This document shows, in pieces, positions 36,360 to 45,715 of a stretch of DNA of 64,000 nucleotides (the stretch's first letter is position 1; every line of letters begins with the position of its first letter). The notes beneath the pieces were generated by a model. The model was not told the origin of the DNA. It did no database searches and was given only the letters and a program-made list of their open reading frames with translations. The translations under genes were made by a program, and so were the position numbers. The stretch covers positions 558,001 through 622,000 of the forward strand of contig NZ_JAHSTS010000002.1 of the NCBI RefSeq assembly GCF_019145435.1, written 5' to 3'. This DNA is from Pseudomonas ekonensis. GTDB taxonomy: Bacteria; Pseudomonadota; Gammaproteobacteria; Pseudomonadales; Pseudomonadaceae.

Positions 36360-39073
36360 TGGACCGCCAGACGACCGCCTCGACCTGCTGCTACTGCGGG
36401 GTCGGCTGCGGCGTGCTGATCGAGCACGACGGCGAGCGGATCCTCGGCGTCAGCGGCGATCCGGCGCATCCGGCCAACTTCGGCAAGCTGTGCAGCAAGG
36501 GCTCGACCCTGCACCTGACCGGCGACCTCGCGGCACGGGCGCTGCACCCGGAACTGCGTCTGGGCAAACACCTGGCGCGCAGCCGCTGCGACTGGGACAC
36601 CGCGCTGGAACACGCCGCCAGCGTGTTCGCCGACACCGTCGCCGAACACGGCCCGGACAGCGTGGCGTTCTACATTTCCGGGCAATTGCTCACCGAGGAC
36701 TACTACGCCTTCAACAAACTGGCGCGGGCGCTGGTCGGCACCAACAACATCGACAGCAACTCGCGGCTGTGCATGTCGTCGGCGGTGGTGGGCTACAAGC
36801 GCAGCCTGGGCGCCGATGCGCCGCCGTGCAGCTATGAGGATCTGGAGCTGAGCGATTGCGTGATGATCGTCGGCAGCAACATGGCCTACGCCCACCCGGT
36901 GCTGTTTCGTCGCCTGGAGAACGCCAAATCCCGCCGTCCGCAGATGAAAGTCATCGTCATCGACCCCCGCCGCACCGACACCTGCGACCTGGCGGACCTG
37001 CACCTGGCGATCCTGCCGGGCACCGACGTCGCCTTGTTCCATGGGATTTTGCACCTGCTGGTGTGGGAAGACTGGATCGACCGGGATTTCATCCAGGCCC
37101 ACACCGACGGCCTCGCCGAACTGAAAAGCCTGGTGCGCGACTACACCCCGGCGATGGTGTCGCAACTGTGCGGCATCAGTGTCGAACAATTGCAGCAATG
37201 CGCCGAATGGGTCGGCACGTCGCCCAGCTTCCTGTCGTTGTGGTGCATGGGCCTGAACCAGTCCACCGCCGGCAGCGCCAAGAACAGCGCGCTGATCAAC
37301 CTGCACCTGGCCACCGGGCAGATCGGCCGTCGCGGTGCAGGCCCCTTCTCCCTGACCGGTCAGCCGAATGCCATGGGCGGGCGGGAAACCGGCAGCCTGT
37401 CCAACCTGCTGCCCGGCCACCGGGACGCGGCCAATGCGGAACACCGCGCCCAAGTCGCCGAATACTGGGGTGTGGAGCGCCTGCCGGACGTCCCCGGCCT
37501 GAGCGCCGTCGAACTGTTCGAGCAGGTGCGCAGCGGCAAGATCAAGGCGTTGTGGATCGCCTGCACCAACCCCGCACAGTCGATGCCTGACCAGAACGCC
37601 GTGAGGGCGGCGCTGGAGGCCTGTCCGTTTGTGGTGTTGCAGGAGGCGTTCCGCACCACGGAAACCGCCGCCTTCGCCGATCTGCTGCTGCCGGCGGCCA
37701 GTTGGGGCGAAAAGGAAGGTTCGGTGACCAACTCCGAGCGGCGGATTTCCCACGTGCGCAAAGCCATTTCCGCACCCGGCGACGCGCGCCCGGACTGGGC
37801 GATCACCGTAGATTTCGCACAGCGCCTGGAGAAACGTCTGCGCCCCGGGCAACCGAGCCTGTTCGCCTTCGAGCAACCGGCCCAGCTGTTCGACGAGTAC
37901 AAGCAACTGACCCGTGGCCGCGACCTGGATCTGTCCGGCATCAGCCACGCGCTGATCGACCGGATCGGCCCGCAACAATGGCCCTTCCCCGCCGACGCCC
38001 GCCAGGGCACACCCCGACTGTACGAAGACGGCATTTTTCCCACCGACAGCGGCCGGGCGCAGTTCGTGGCCGACCCGTACCGCGCCGCCAAGGAACAACG
38101 CGACGCGCGCTTCCCCCTGACCTTGCTCACCGGGCGCCTGCGTGACCAATGGCACGGCATGAGCCGCACCGGCACCGCTGCGCAGCTGTTCGGGCATGTC
38201 GGCGAGGCCGTTCTGAGCCTGCACCCGGATGAACTGCGTCGGCACCGCCTGCGGCCGGGAGATCTGGTCAACCTGAAGAGCCGCCGGGGCGCGGTGATCG
38301 TCGCGGTGGAGAGCGATGACAGCGTGCGGCCCGGCCAGGCCTTTCTGCCGATGCACTGGGGCGACCGTTTCCTCAAGGGCGGCGTGAACAGCCTGACCCT
38401 GCCCGCCTTCGACCCTCTGTCCAAACAACCGGAACTCAAGCACAGCGGCGTGAGACTGGAGCCGGTGGAGCTGCCGTGGCAGTTGTTCGCCCTCATCGAA
38501 GGCGATGTGCAACGGCATTTCGAGGCGTTGCGCCCCCTTTGCGAGGCATTTTCCTACGCAAGTTTCAGCTTGATCGGACGTGAACGTCCGGCATTGCTGA
38601 TCCGCGCCGCCAGCTCCGGCGCCCCGGATCCGCTGTTGCTGCGTGAAATCGACCAGTGCCTGGCCCTGATCGAGGGCCCGGTGCTGGCCTATGACGACCC
38701 GCGCCGCGCCATCGGCAAACGGGTGCGCATCGAACACGGACGGATCACCGCGATCCGCCTGGCCGGCGAAACGCTCGCGCAGCATTGGCTGCAGGGGCTG
38801 TGGCTGGACGGCCGCACGGACGAACAACTGCGCCGCTGGCTGCTGGCGCCGATGAGCGCGCCGCCGGGCAGCGCCGCAGCGCACGGCGCGCCAGACAAAA
38901 CCCTGTGCAACTGCAAGAACGTCAGCCACAGCGCAGTCTGCGCCGGCATCGAGCAAGGGCTGGATCTGCCGGGGTTGAAAGACAAACTAGGCTGCGGCAC
39001 CCAATGCGGTTCCTGCGTCCCTGAAATCAAGCGCCTGCTGGCCTCCCGCAGCCAGCCGGTCGCGGTCACCTGA
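36359..39073 (+). CDS. nasC: Assimilatory nitrate reductase with C-terminal BFD-like domain
   Basis: 904 aa molybdopterin oxidoreductase. N-terminal 4Fe-4S site in CCYCGVGCGV with the fourth cysteine in KLCSKGS; molybdopterin domain through the middle (SNSRLCMSSAVVGYKRSLGA, WCMGLNQSTAGSAKN, GQIGRRGAGPFSLTGQPNAM); C-terminal dinucleotide-binding domain; then an added BFD-like 2Fe-2S domain (about 845-895) with CNCKNVSH and LGCGTQCGSCVPE. Cytoplasmic, no twin-arginine signal. The extra domain probably receives electrons from a reductase partner. No separate electron-transfer subunit gene is seen nearby. Symbols nasA/nasB/nasC differ between species. Confidence 0.94.
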   Translation: MDRQTTASTCCYCGVGCGVLIEHDGERILGVSGDPAHPANFGKLCSKGSTLHLTGDLAARALHPELRLGKHLARSRCDWDTALEHAASVFADTVAEHGPDSVAFYISGQLLTEDYYAFNKLARALVGTNNIDSNSRLCMSSAVVGYKRSLGADAPPCSYEDLELSDCVMIVGSNMAYAHPVLFRRLENAKSRRPQMKVIVIDPRRTDTCDLADLHLAILPGTDVALFHGILHLLVWEDWIDRDFIQAHTDGLAELKSLVRDYTPAMVSQLCGISVEQLQQCAEWVGTSPSFLSLWCMGLNQSTAGSAKNSALINLHLATGQIGRRGAGPFSLTGQPNAMGGRETGSLSNLLPGHRDAANAEHRAQVAEYWGVERLPDVPGLSAVELFEQVRSGKIKALWIACTNPAQSMPDQNAVRAALEACPFVVLQEAFRTTETAAFADLLLPAASWGEKEGSVTNSERRISHVRKAISAPGDARPDWAITVDFAQRLEKRLRPGQPSLFAFEQPAQLFDEYKQLTRGRDLDLSGISHALIDRIGPQQWPFPADARQGTPRLYEDGIFPTDSGRAQFVADPYRAAKEQRDARFPLTLLTGRLRDQWHGMSRTGTAAQLFGHVGEAVLSLHPDELRRHRLRPGDLVNLKSRRGAVIVAVESDDSVRPGQAFLPMHWGDRFLKGGVNSLTLPAFDPLSKQPELKHSGVRLEPVELPWQLFALIEGDVQRHFEALRPLCEAFSYASFSLIGRERPALLIRAASSGAPDPLLLREIDQCLALIEGPVLAYDDPRRAIGKRVRIEHGRITAIRLAGETLAQHWLQGLWLDGRTDEQLRRWLLAPMSAPPGSAAAHGAPDKTLCNCKNVSHSAVCAGIEQGLDLPGLKDKLGCGTQCGSCVPEIKRLLASRSQPVAVT

Positions 39074-39086
39074 TGAGGAAAACACC

Positions 39087-39851
39087 ATGAACGCAAAAGT
39101 CTGGCTGGTGGGCGCCGGCCCCGGCGACCCGGAACTGCTGACCCTCAAGGCCGTCCGCGCCCTGCGCGAAGCGGCCGTTGTGCTGATCGACGACCTGGTC
39201 AATCCGGCGGTGCTGGAGCACTGCCCCGCTGCGCGGGTCATCGCCGTGGGCAAGCGCGGCGGTTGCCGTTCCACGCCCCAGGCCTTCATCCACCGGCTGA
39301 TGCTGCGCTATGCCCGCCAAGGCAAATGCACGGTGCGCCTCAAGGGCGGCGATCCGTGCATATTCGGGCGCGGCGGCGAGGAGGCGCAGTGGCTGCGTGA
39401 GCGTGGCGTCGAGGTGGAGCTGGTCAATGGCATCACCGCCGGCCTGGCCGGTGCGACCCGCTGCGACATACCGCTGACGCTGCGCGGCGTGGCGCGGGGC
39501 GTGACGCTGGTGACGGCGCACACCCAGGACGACAGCCGACTGAACTGGCAGGCCCTGGCGCAGGGCGGGACGACCCTGGTGATCTACATGGGGGTGGCCA
39601 AGCTCGGCGAGATTCGGGAACAGTTGCTGGCAGGCGGCATGGCGGCGGATACGCCGGTGGCCATGATCGAGAACGCCTCTTTGCCGCAGCAACGGGAGTG
39701 TCGCTGCGATCTGGCGGCCATGGAGGAAGAGGCCTGCGCGTTCGGGCTGAAAAGCCCTGCGATCCTGGTGATCGGCGCAGTGGCCGGCCATTCGGCCCAA
39801 CTCGCGTTGGCATGCGGTTCGCCGGCGACGACGGCGCAGCAATCCGCCTGA
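39087..39851 (+). CDS. cobA: Uroporphyrinogen-III C-methyltransferase
   Basis: 254 aa. SAM-dependent SUMT making precorrin-2: glycine-rich VGAGPGDPELLTLKAVRALR at the N-terminus, VIDDLV region, RLKGGDPCIFGRGGEEAQWL and VEVELVNGITAGLAGATRCDIPLT. It lacks the CysG oxidase/chelatase half. Thirteen base pairs after the nitrate reductase, so its job here is to raise sirohaem supply for NirB. Ends before a strong bidirectional terminator shared with oprF. Confidence 0.95.
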   Translation: MNAKVWLVGAGPGDPELLTLKAVRALREAAVVLIDDLVNPAVLEHCPAARVIAVGKRGGCRSTPQAFIHRLMLRYARQGKCTVRLKGGDPCIFGRGGEEAQWLRERGVEVELVNGITAGLAGATRCDIPLTLRGVARGVTLVTAHTQDDSRLNWQALAQGGTTLVIYMGVAKLGEIREQLLAGGMAADTPVAMIENASLPQQRECRCDLAAMEEEACAFGLKSPAILVIGAVAGHSAQLALACGSPATTAQQSA

Positions 39852-39880
39852 GGCGCACAGCCTCAGCAAATCGCAGGCAA

Positions 39881-39910
39881 AGAAAAGCCCGGCCTGAGCC
39901 GGGCTTTTCT
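39881..39910. terminator. Bidirectional terminator between cobA and oprF
   Basis: AGAAAAGCCCGGC-CTGA-GCCGGGCTTTTCT is a perfect 13-bp stem with flanking A and T runs, between convergent genes. Confidence 0.93.
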
Positions 39911-39926
39911 CAAAGCGGCGAGCTAA

Positions 39927-40961
39927 TTACTTAGCTTGGGCTTCAACCTGAGCTTCTACGCGACGGTTAACGGCGCGGCCAGCTTCGGTTTTGTTGTCAG
40001 CCACTGGGCGGGATTCGCCGTAGCCAACGGACTGAACGCGGTTAGCGCCAACGCCGTACTGGTTAACCAGAACTTGCTTAACGGCGTTTGCACGACGCTC
40101 GGACAGTTTCTGGTTGTAAGCGTCTGGACCTACGGAGTCAGTGTGACCTTCAACGGTGGTGGTGGTCGAAGGGTACTGCTTCATGAAGTCAGCCAGGTTC
40201 TTGATGTCGCCGTAGCTGTTTGGCTTGACGACCGACTTGTCGAAGTCGAACTTCACGTCCAGCTCAACACGTACGACTTCAGCAACTGCTGGGCAGCCAT
40301 CAGCGTCAACGGTTACGTTGGCTGGGGTGTCCGGGCACTTGTCGACGTTGTCGCAAACGCCGTCGTTGTCGCTGTCGGAGCAGACTTCAGCAGGCGCTGG
40401 AACCGGAGCGGCTGCTGGCTTGGAGCCGCCACCGAAGTTCACGCCGATACCGATGCTTGGAGCCCACTCGGTGTCGCCTTTGTCGATGTTGTACTGAGCT
40501 TCAACGCCGGCACGGGCGTAGAAGTTGTCAGTGAAGTACAGCTTGGCGCCGCCGCCAACGTTGGCGAAGGTGGAGCGGTCACGACCGCCGGTGCCGTTCT
40601 GACCGATGCTCTGGTCGGAGAAGCCAGCCGATACGTACGGACGCAGCATGTCGCCCGGGTTGTTGAAGTGGTACAGAGCGTCCAGGGCAGTGTTCGCGCC
40701 CTTGATGTTACGACCGTCGTCGGAACGCACGTTGTGCACTTCGTCGTAGGCCAAACGCAGTTCAACGTCGTCGGTCAGGAAGTAGCCAACGGAACCGCCG
40801 AACAGGTTGCCGTTGTTCTTGTAGTCACGAGCGCTGTCGAATTGTTCTTTCTTTGCGAAGCCTTCGATTTCAACTGCGCCTTGGCCTTGTGCCAGAGCGC
40901 CGAACGAAGTGGCGGCAATCAAAGAACCAATGGCCAAGCCCAAGGTGTTTTTCAGTTTCAT
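39927..40961 (-). CDS. oprF: Major outer-membrane porin OprF
   Basis: 344 aa. Signal peptide MKLKNTLGLAIGSLIAATSF ending at ALA. The N-terminal half forms the eight-stranded barrel; a Pro/Ala hinge (KPAAAPVPAPA) and a cysteine-bearing calcium-type repeat (SDNDGVCDNVDKCPDTP) lead to an OmpA-like peptidoglycan-binding domain with EGHTDSVGPDAYNQKLSERR and ANRVQSVGYGES. Codon use is strongly biased as in very highly expressed genes. The 107 bp between it and sigX should hold its own promoter, in addition to read-through from sigX. Confidence 0.98.
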   Translation of the reverse strand: MKLKNTLGLAIGSLIAATSFGALAQGQGAVEIEGFAKKEQFDSARDYKNNGNLFGGSVGYFLTDDVELRLAYDEVHNVRSDDGRNIKGANTALDALYHFNNPGDMLRPYVSAGFSDQSIGQNGTGGRDRSTFANVGGGAKLYFTDNFYARAGVEAQYNIDKGDTEWAPSIGIGVNFGGGSKPAAAPVPAPAEVCSDSDNDGVCDNVDKCPDTPANVTVDADGCPAVAEVVRVELDVKFDFDKSVVKPNSYGDIKNLADFMKQYPSTTTTVEGHTDSVGPDAYNQKLSERRANAVKQVLVNQYGVGANRVQSVGYGESRPVADNKTEAGRAVNRRVEAQVEAQAK

Positions 40962-41068
40962 CCGTTAAATCCCCATCTGGTGATTGTGAAGCAGTCCCGC
41001 AAACCGGGGGACAACTCGGCGGCAAGTCTATCAGAACTTGCCTACACGTAAGAGATATTTGCGCCGAA

Positions 41069-41659
41069 CTAAGTTTCAGCAATGCCTGCAAATTTCTCAC
41101 GCAATTTATCAAGAGCGCGCTTGTACCGCATTTTGGTCGCGCTCAGGCCCATGTGCATGATGTCTGCGATCTCCTGAAACTCCAGCTCTGCGACAAAACG
41201 TAGCACCAGGATTTCACGGTCGATCGGGTTCACATACACCAGCCAGCGATCCAGTCCACCCTTCTCCTCGGGTTTCGGCGCCTTCTCTTCCGACGCTTCT
41301 TCGAGGGGGTCAAGACTCAGTGCGTCCATCAAGCGACGCTTGCGCCGTTCCTTGCGATACTGCGTGATGCATTCGTTGTAGGTGATGCTATATAGCCATG
41401 TCTTGAACTTCGATTTGCCCTCGAAGTTCTTCAGGCCGTACAGCACCTTGAGCATCACTTCCTGACAGACATCGTCTGCGTCGCGATCGTTCCCGAGATA
41501 CCGCGCACAAACGTTAAATAATGTCCGCTGGTAACGCCGCATCAGTTCTTCATACGCGCGCGTCACGTGAAACAGCTCGGTGTGCGAGCGCGCGACCAAC
41601 TCCTCGTCAGAGAGCTCGCGGGGGTCGTAGCGCGTGGATAGCGTTTGGGCTTTATTCAA
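41069..41659 (-). CDS. sigX: ECF sigma factor SigX
   Basis: 196 aa from ATG 41659 (MNKAQTLSTRYDPRELSDEE). Sigma region 2 with YQRTLFNVCARYLGNDRDAD and DVCQEVMLKVLYGLKNFEGK, a highly charged linker (about 112-132), and region 4 with LEFQEIADIMHMGLSATKMR. SigX drives oprF and membrane-fluidity and fatty-acid genes in Pseudomonas. No anti-sigma gene adjoins it; cmpX is upstream, and the order crfX-cmpX-sigX-oprF is conserved. Confidence 0.96.
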   Translation of the reverse strand: MNKAQTLSTRYDPRELSDEELVARSHTELFHVTRAYEELMRRYQRTLFNVCARYLGNDRDADDVCQEVMLKVLYGLKNFEGKSKFKTWLYSITYNECITQYRKERRKRRLMDALSLDPLEEASEEKAPKPEEKGGLDRWLVYVNPIDREILVLRFVAELEFQEIADIMHMGLSATKMRYKRALDKLREKFAGIAET

Positions 41660-41749
41660 AACAGGTCGGGCCGACAGTCAGGTCAATGTCCACCGCCGCC
41701 AGCGACGGCTGGCGTTTTGCGGCGGCATACATTAGCAGGGTTTGCCGGG

Positions 41750-42574
41750 TTAGCGGCTACTCACATGCTGCTCCAGCAGGATCCGATTGGAGAGAGAGAC
41801 TAGCTCACCCTCATCGGTCAGCAATGTGGTTTTAACCGTGCCGATCTCCTCGATCTGCCCTTCGACCTCGCCAACACGCACTTGTTGCCCTACCTGATAC
41901 AACTCACGCACATAGATGCCCGCCAGGATCTGACCGGCGATTTCCCGGCTTCCCAGGCCCATGGCCAGCGCAACCGCCAGACCAACGGTAATCAATACGA
42001 TGACGATCACATGGTTCAGCAGGTCGGTCTTGACCTCAAGCTGGCTGATCGCGACCGAGATGCTGATGATGATCACCAGCCCTTGGGCAATTCGCCCAAG
42101 GCCTGAAGCGTAGTCCAGACCGACGCCTTCCGCCGCCCCGCGCACCAATCCGTTGGCCAGTTGGGCCAGGAGGACGCCGACGAGCAGCACCAGCGCCGCG
42201 CCGAACACCTTCGGCACATACAGCGCCAGCATGTCCAGCGTAGCCGAAACCCGCTCAAGGCCAAGGGATTCTGCCGCAGAAACCAGGAAAATCAGCAGGA
42301 CGAACCAGTACACGATTTTACCGATCAGGGTCGAGATCGGCACTTGCAGCCCCGCGCGGGACATCAGCTTGGTCAGGCCGGTGCCGGCCATCAGGCGGTC
42401 CAGGCCCAGTTTGGCCAGCAGCTTGGACAGCAAGGTGTCCAGCAGCTTGGCCACGACGAAACCGAGCAGCAGCACGACGAGCGCGCCGAACAGGTTCGGG
42501 ATGAAGTTGGCGACTTTTGTCCACAACGCAGTCATTGCAGTGACGAGGCTCTGGGTCCAGAGGTCAAGTTCCAT
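41750..42574 (-). CDS. cmpX: CmpX mechanosensitive-channel-like membrane protein
   Basis: 274 aa from ATG 42574; a TTG two codons earlier is an alternative. About five membrane helices (around 20-45, 85-105, 120-145, 165-185, 190-210) followed by a soluble MscS-like beta domain (REIAGQILAGIYVRELYQVG and VEGQIEEIGTVKTTLLTDEG). CmpX is linked to SigX activity and membrane stress. The start lies 3 bp after the crfX stop, indicating coupling. A 90-bp gap before sigX may hold the sigX promoter. Confidence 0.93.
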   Translation of the reverse strand: MELDLWTQSLVTAMTALWTKVANFIPNLFGALVVLLLGFVVAKLLDTLLSKLLAKLGLDRLMAGTGLTKLMSRAGLQVPISTLIGKIVYWFVLLIFLVSAAESLGLERVSATLDMLALYVPKVFGAALVLLVGVLLAQLANGLVRGAAEGVGLDYASGLGRIAQGLVIIISISVAISQLEVKTDLLNHVIVIVLITVGLAVALAMGLGSREIAGQILAGIYVRELYQVGQQVRVGEVEGQIEEIGTVKTTLLTDEGELVSLSNRILLEQHVSSR

Positions 42575-42576
42575 AT

Positions 42577-42825
42577 TCAATCAGCCTTATCAGCGGTGCG
42601 GGCGGTGGGTTTACGAAGACGGGAGACCGGCGCGACATGGGCCGAGCCGTTGTTCAGGGCGATCATCAGCGCGGGCAGCCATCGGCCCAGCAGGCTGAAC
42701 AGGTCGCCGGCGCCGACCTGGCGGTTGGCGGTTTTGAGCACGCGGCCAAGGCAGGCGTCGTCGTCACGGCTGGACGGCGAGGCGTTGAGCATGTCGCGCA
42801 AAGACTGTTCAAACGGATCGTGCAT
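42577..42825 (-). CDS. crfX: Small protein CrfX
   Basis: 82 aa from ATG 42825 with GAGAGG just upstream (GTG at 42831 is possible). MHDPFEQSLRDMLNASPSSR matches CrfX of Pseudomonas, a short helical protein always found before cmpX. No catalytic motif; a moderately hydrophobic stretch LFSLLGRWLPALMIAL near 42-57 might touch the membrane. Role unknown. Confidence 0.88.
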   Translation of the reverse strand: MHDPFEQSLRDMLNASPSSRDDDACLGRVLKTANRQVGAGDLFSLLGRWLPALMIALNNGSAHVAPVSRLRKPTARTADKAD

Positions 42826-42888
42826 ACGCACCTCTCGTGATGTCTGTGAAAGACGCGGGCAAATTTGGTCGGGTCACATGCGCCATGT

Positions 42889-43884
42889 TCACACCCAGCG
42901 CAAACGGCGGAACAGCCACCACTGCCCGAGCGCCACGGCGACCACCGTCAGACAGGCGATCAGGAAGCCGTAGGGGCTGGTGGAGAACGGAATCCCGCCG
43001 ACGTTGATCCCCAACAGGCCGGTGAGAAAACTCATCGGCAGGAAGATCCCGGTGATGATGCCGAAGCGGTACATGGTGCGGTTCATCCGCACGCTCAGGC
43101 GCCGGTCTTCGGCCTCCAGCACAAGCCCCACGCGCTCTCGGGTCAGTTCGAGCTCTTCGAGGTAGCGGGTCAGGCTGTTGTTCAGTTCGTTCCAGTAATC
43201 GCCGTCGTCATCGACGAACCATGGCAGCCTTATCCGGGACAACTGTCCGAAAATATCCCGCTGCGGGGCCAGAAAACGCTTCAGCCCTGCCGCGCGGCGA
43301 CGGATGTGCAGATTGGCGCCGTGCTCGGGGGTATACCGTTCGTCGGCATCCAGCTTTTCTTCCTCGTCATCGACCATTTCGGAGAGGCAGGTGACCAGAT
43401 CCTGCACCTTGTTGGTGAGGAACTGCGCCAGATAGAGGATGAGTTCGGAAGACGTTTTCGGGCCCTTGCCCTCCGCCAGCAGCGCCAACAGTTCATCGGT
43501 GGCGCGCAACGGGCGCAGGCGCAGGGAGATCACCCGCTGGGCCGACGCGAAGATGCGCACCGAGACCATGTCCTCGGGCTCGGCCCCCGGATTGAGGTTG
43601 ACCCCGCGCAGGAACAGCAGCAGTTCGCAATCCGCCAGCGGCAGCAGCCGTGGCCGGGTGTTCTCTTCCAGCAGCAGGTCGCAGGCGAATTCGTTGAGTC
43701 CGCTGGACTTGCGCAGCCAGGTCTGGGTCTGCGGATGGCTGCGGTCCCAGTGCAGCCACAGGCTTTCATGGGCCTGCAACTGCAGGTCGTCCAGGTCCGT
43801 CCGGGCTATCGAACGCGCACCGCCCTTGCCGTCCAGCACCAGGGCATGCACCAGCCCCCACTGCGCGTTGTCTTCCTCGAACAT
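42889..43884 (-). CDS. cmaX: CorA/ZntB-family metal transporter CmaX
   Basis: 331 aa from ATG 43884 (MFEEDNAQWGLVHALV) with AGGGGTGAGG before it. Large soluble N-terminal domain with long helices, two C-terminal membrane helices (near 268-290 and 300-322) and the pore motif GIN (LLGINVGGIP) that replaces GMN of CorA, typical of the ZntB group. Likely moves zinc or another divalent cation. Adjacent to crfX-cmpX-sigX as in P. aeruginosa, where this gene is cmaX. Confidence 0.92.
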   Translation of the reverse strand: MFEEDNAQWGLVHALVLDGKGGARSIARTDLDDLQLQAHESLWLHWDRSHPQTQTWLRKSSGLNEFACDLLLEENTRPRLLPLADCELLLFLRGVNLNPGAEPEDMVSVRIFASAQRVISLRLRPLRATDELLALLAEGKGPKTSSELILYLAQFLTNKVQDLVTCLSEMVDDEEEKLDADERYTPEHGANLHIRRRAAGLKRFLAPQRDIFGQLSRIRLPWFVDDDGDYWNELNNSLTRYLEELELTRERVGLVLEAEDRRLSVRMNRTMYRFGIITGIFLPMSFLTGLLGINVGGIPFSTSPYGFLIACLTVVAVALGQWWLFRRLRWV

Positions 43885-43908
43885 CCTCACCCCTGTGCGT
43901 ACAACGGC

Positions 43909-44400
43909 TTATTCCGGCATCTTCAGCGGGCTCGGCGAGATGATCACGCCGTTGTTGTCCGCATAGATGTACTGGCCCGGATGGAACGTCACGCCGGCGA
44001 AAGTCACCGGAACGTTGAGGTCGCCGATGCCGCGCTTGTCGGTCTTCATCGGGTGGCTGGCGAGCGCCTGGACACCCAGGTCGGTCTGGGCGATGACGTC
44101 GACGTCACGGATGCAGCCGTAGATCACCAGCCCTTCCCAACCGTTCTTCGACGCCTTCTCGGCCAGCATGTCGCCCAGCAGCGCGCGGCGCAGGGAACCG
44201 CCGCCATCGACCACCAGCACCTTGCCGTTGCCCTTGAGCTCGACCTGCTCCTTGACCAGCGAGTTGTCTTCGAAGCACTTGATGGTCACGATTTCGCCGC
44301 CGAACGAATCGCGGCCGCCGAAGTTGCTGAACATCGGCTCCAGCACCTGCACCAGCTCCGGATAGGCGTCGCACAGGTCAGGGGTGAGGTAATGGATCAT
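43909..44400 (-). CDS. rraA: Regulator of ribonuclease E activity A
   Basis: 163 aa. The RraA fold is recognised from [20 protein letters not shown] and [20 protein letters not shown]. In E. coli RraA binds RNase E and lowers mRNA decay; related proteins can be aldolases or demethylmenaquinone methyltransferase-like, so the role is by homology. The 226 bp upstream (44401-44626) contain no gene, only AT-rich sequence likely to hold its promoter. Confidence 0.93.
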   Translation of the reverse strand: MIHYLTPDLCDAYPELVQVLEPMFSNFGGRDSFGGEIVTIKCFEDNSLVKEQVELKGNGKVLVVDGGGSLRRALLGDMLAEKASKNGWEGLVIYGCIRDVDVIAQTDLGVQALASHPMKTDKRGIGDLNVPVTFAGVTFHPGQYIYADNNGVIISPSPLKMPE

Positions 44401-44626
44401 CGAAAAACTCCTGTAGAGAGGAAAACGATCAGGGATGCCGCATGCTGTTGAAACGAGTTCCGGTGGCCGCCGTTTACCTTGGCTTGCGCCATGGTCGCCG
44501 ACCGAACCTGAACAAACGCTGAAACGTAATAGCTAAACAGTCACCATTTGTGACCAGAACCACGCAATGCGTCATATCTTAGCCGCAAGCGGCCCTGAAC
44601 GAAATGCCCTTGTCAGAGCCTTGCGC

Positions 44627-45616
44627 TCATACCGCCGCAGCCAGATCCGGTTTCTCGCCCACCAAAGGCGTCTGCTGATCCGCCAGCCAACGCGCCACCA
44701 ACGGCCATACGTCGGCCTGCGCCGCTTTGCTCACCAGCATCTCGACATGGCCGAAGTTCTCGCTGAAGCCCTGCTCGCGCCCCAGGTTGATGAATTGCTT
44801 GGTTTCTGAACCGATCTGCTCGTACAGCTTGCGGCAGGCCCACGCCGGATCCTGATGATCGCCCGCCGCGCTCACCGCCAGCACCGGCACCTTCACGTCG
44901 GCAAGGCCGGCCCACCAGTCCTTGTCCTTGTCGCCGAAACGCCCGAACAGGCCGTACCAGCGCATGCTTTCCAGGGCCAGGCCGATCGGCTCGTCCTCCG
45001 GGCCGCGCTTGAGCCGCGAACCGGACAACTGGGCAAAGCGCTTGAGGATAAAGCGCCCGCTCCACTCCACCGGCGGAATCTTCAGCGGCCAGTAGGTGCG
45101 GCTGACCTGGGTGCCGAAAAACGCCGCGGACGCCACCGCCGGCTCACCGAGGTACTCGCCGCCCAGTGCCGCCGCCAGAGTGATGCCGCCCAGGGAATGG
45201 CCGATCCAGTGCGGAACCTGCCCGCTCTGCTCGCGCACGAACGCGGCGATGGCCGGCAGGTCGTAGCGGGCGTAGTCGGCGACGCGGTTGCGGCGGTAGT
45301 CCTCATTGCGCCGGGACAGGCCATGGCCGCGCATCTCCGGGATCCATACGTCAAAGCCCAGCCGCGTCAGGTGGGCGCCCAGCCCCAGGCCCTTGGGGGA
45401 GAACCAGAAGCGCCGGTTGGAAAAGCTGCCGTGCAGCAGGATCACCGGCACGCCGCGCGCGGCCGGCTCGTCGGCCATGCCCAGGCGGGTGACGGCCAGT
45501 TCGACGGTCGAGTCCGGGCTGTTGCCCGGCTTCAGCCGGTAGATGTCTTCGCTCAGATCGCCGCGCCGCTCGGCGCTGATCAGGGCGACGGGAAACAGGT
45601 TGCTGCTGCTTTGCAT
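44627..45616 (-). CDS. Alpha/beta hydrolase
   Basis: 329 aa from ATG 45616 (MQSSSNLFPVALISAERRGD). Alpha/beta-hydrolase fold: oxyanion region VILLHGSFSNRRFWF, nucleophile elbow WIGHSLGGITLAAAL (serine in GHSLGG), acid in SAAGDHQDP, histidine in NFGHVEML. Cytoplasmic by lack of a signal. Substrate unknown; an esterase/lipase-type activity is likely. P. aeruginosa has a homologue (called estX) at the same place beside ppsA. Confidence 0.9.
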   Translation of the reverse strand: MQSSSNLFPVALISAERRGDLSEDIYRLKPGNSPDSTVELAVTRLGMADEPAARGVPVILLHGSFSNRRFWFSPKGLGLGAHLTRLGFDVWIPEMRGHGLSRRNEDYRRNRVADYARYDLPAIAAFVREQSGQVPHWIGHSLGGITLAAALGGEYLGEPAVASAAFFGTQVSRTYWPLKIPPVEWSGRFILKRFAQLSGSRLKRGPEDEPIGLALESMRWYGLFGRFGDKDKDWWAGLADVKVPVLAVSAAGDHQDPAWACRKLYEQIGSETKQFINLGREQGFSENFGHVEMLVSKAAQADVWPLVARWLADQQTPLVGEKPDLAAAV

Positions 45617-45629
45617 AATGCTCTTGCAC

Positions 45630-45661
45630 AAAAAAGGGCGGCATCCGAAGGCGCTCGCCCT
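45630..45661 (-). terminator. Intrinsic terminator of ppsA
   Basis: On the minus strand AGGGCG and CGCCCT form a stem around a 20-base loop, followed by six T. It lies between ppsA and the hydrolase start on the same strand. Confidence 0.75.
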
Positions 45662-45715
45662 GTTTCAATCACTGAAAGACCGCCCCCCGGAGGGAGCGAT
45701 CCGTTCACATCGTTA

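Noticed and set aside
44401..44626. Searched for a tRNA or small gene between rraA and the hydrolase
   Set aside because: Only AT-rich sequence without cloverleaf or good start and ribosome site.
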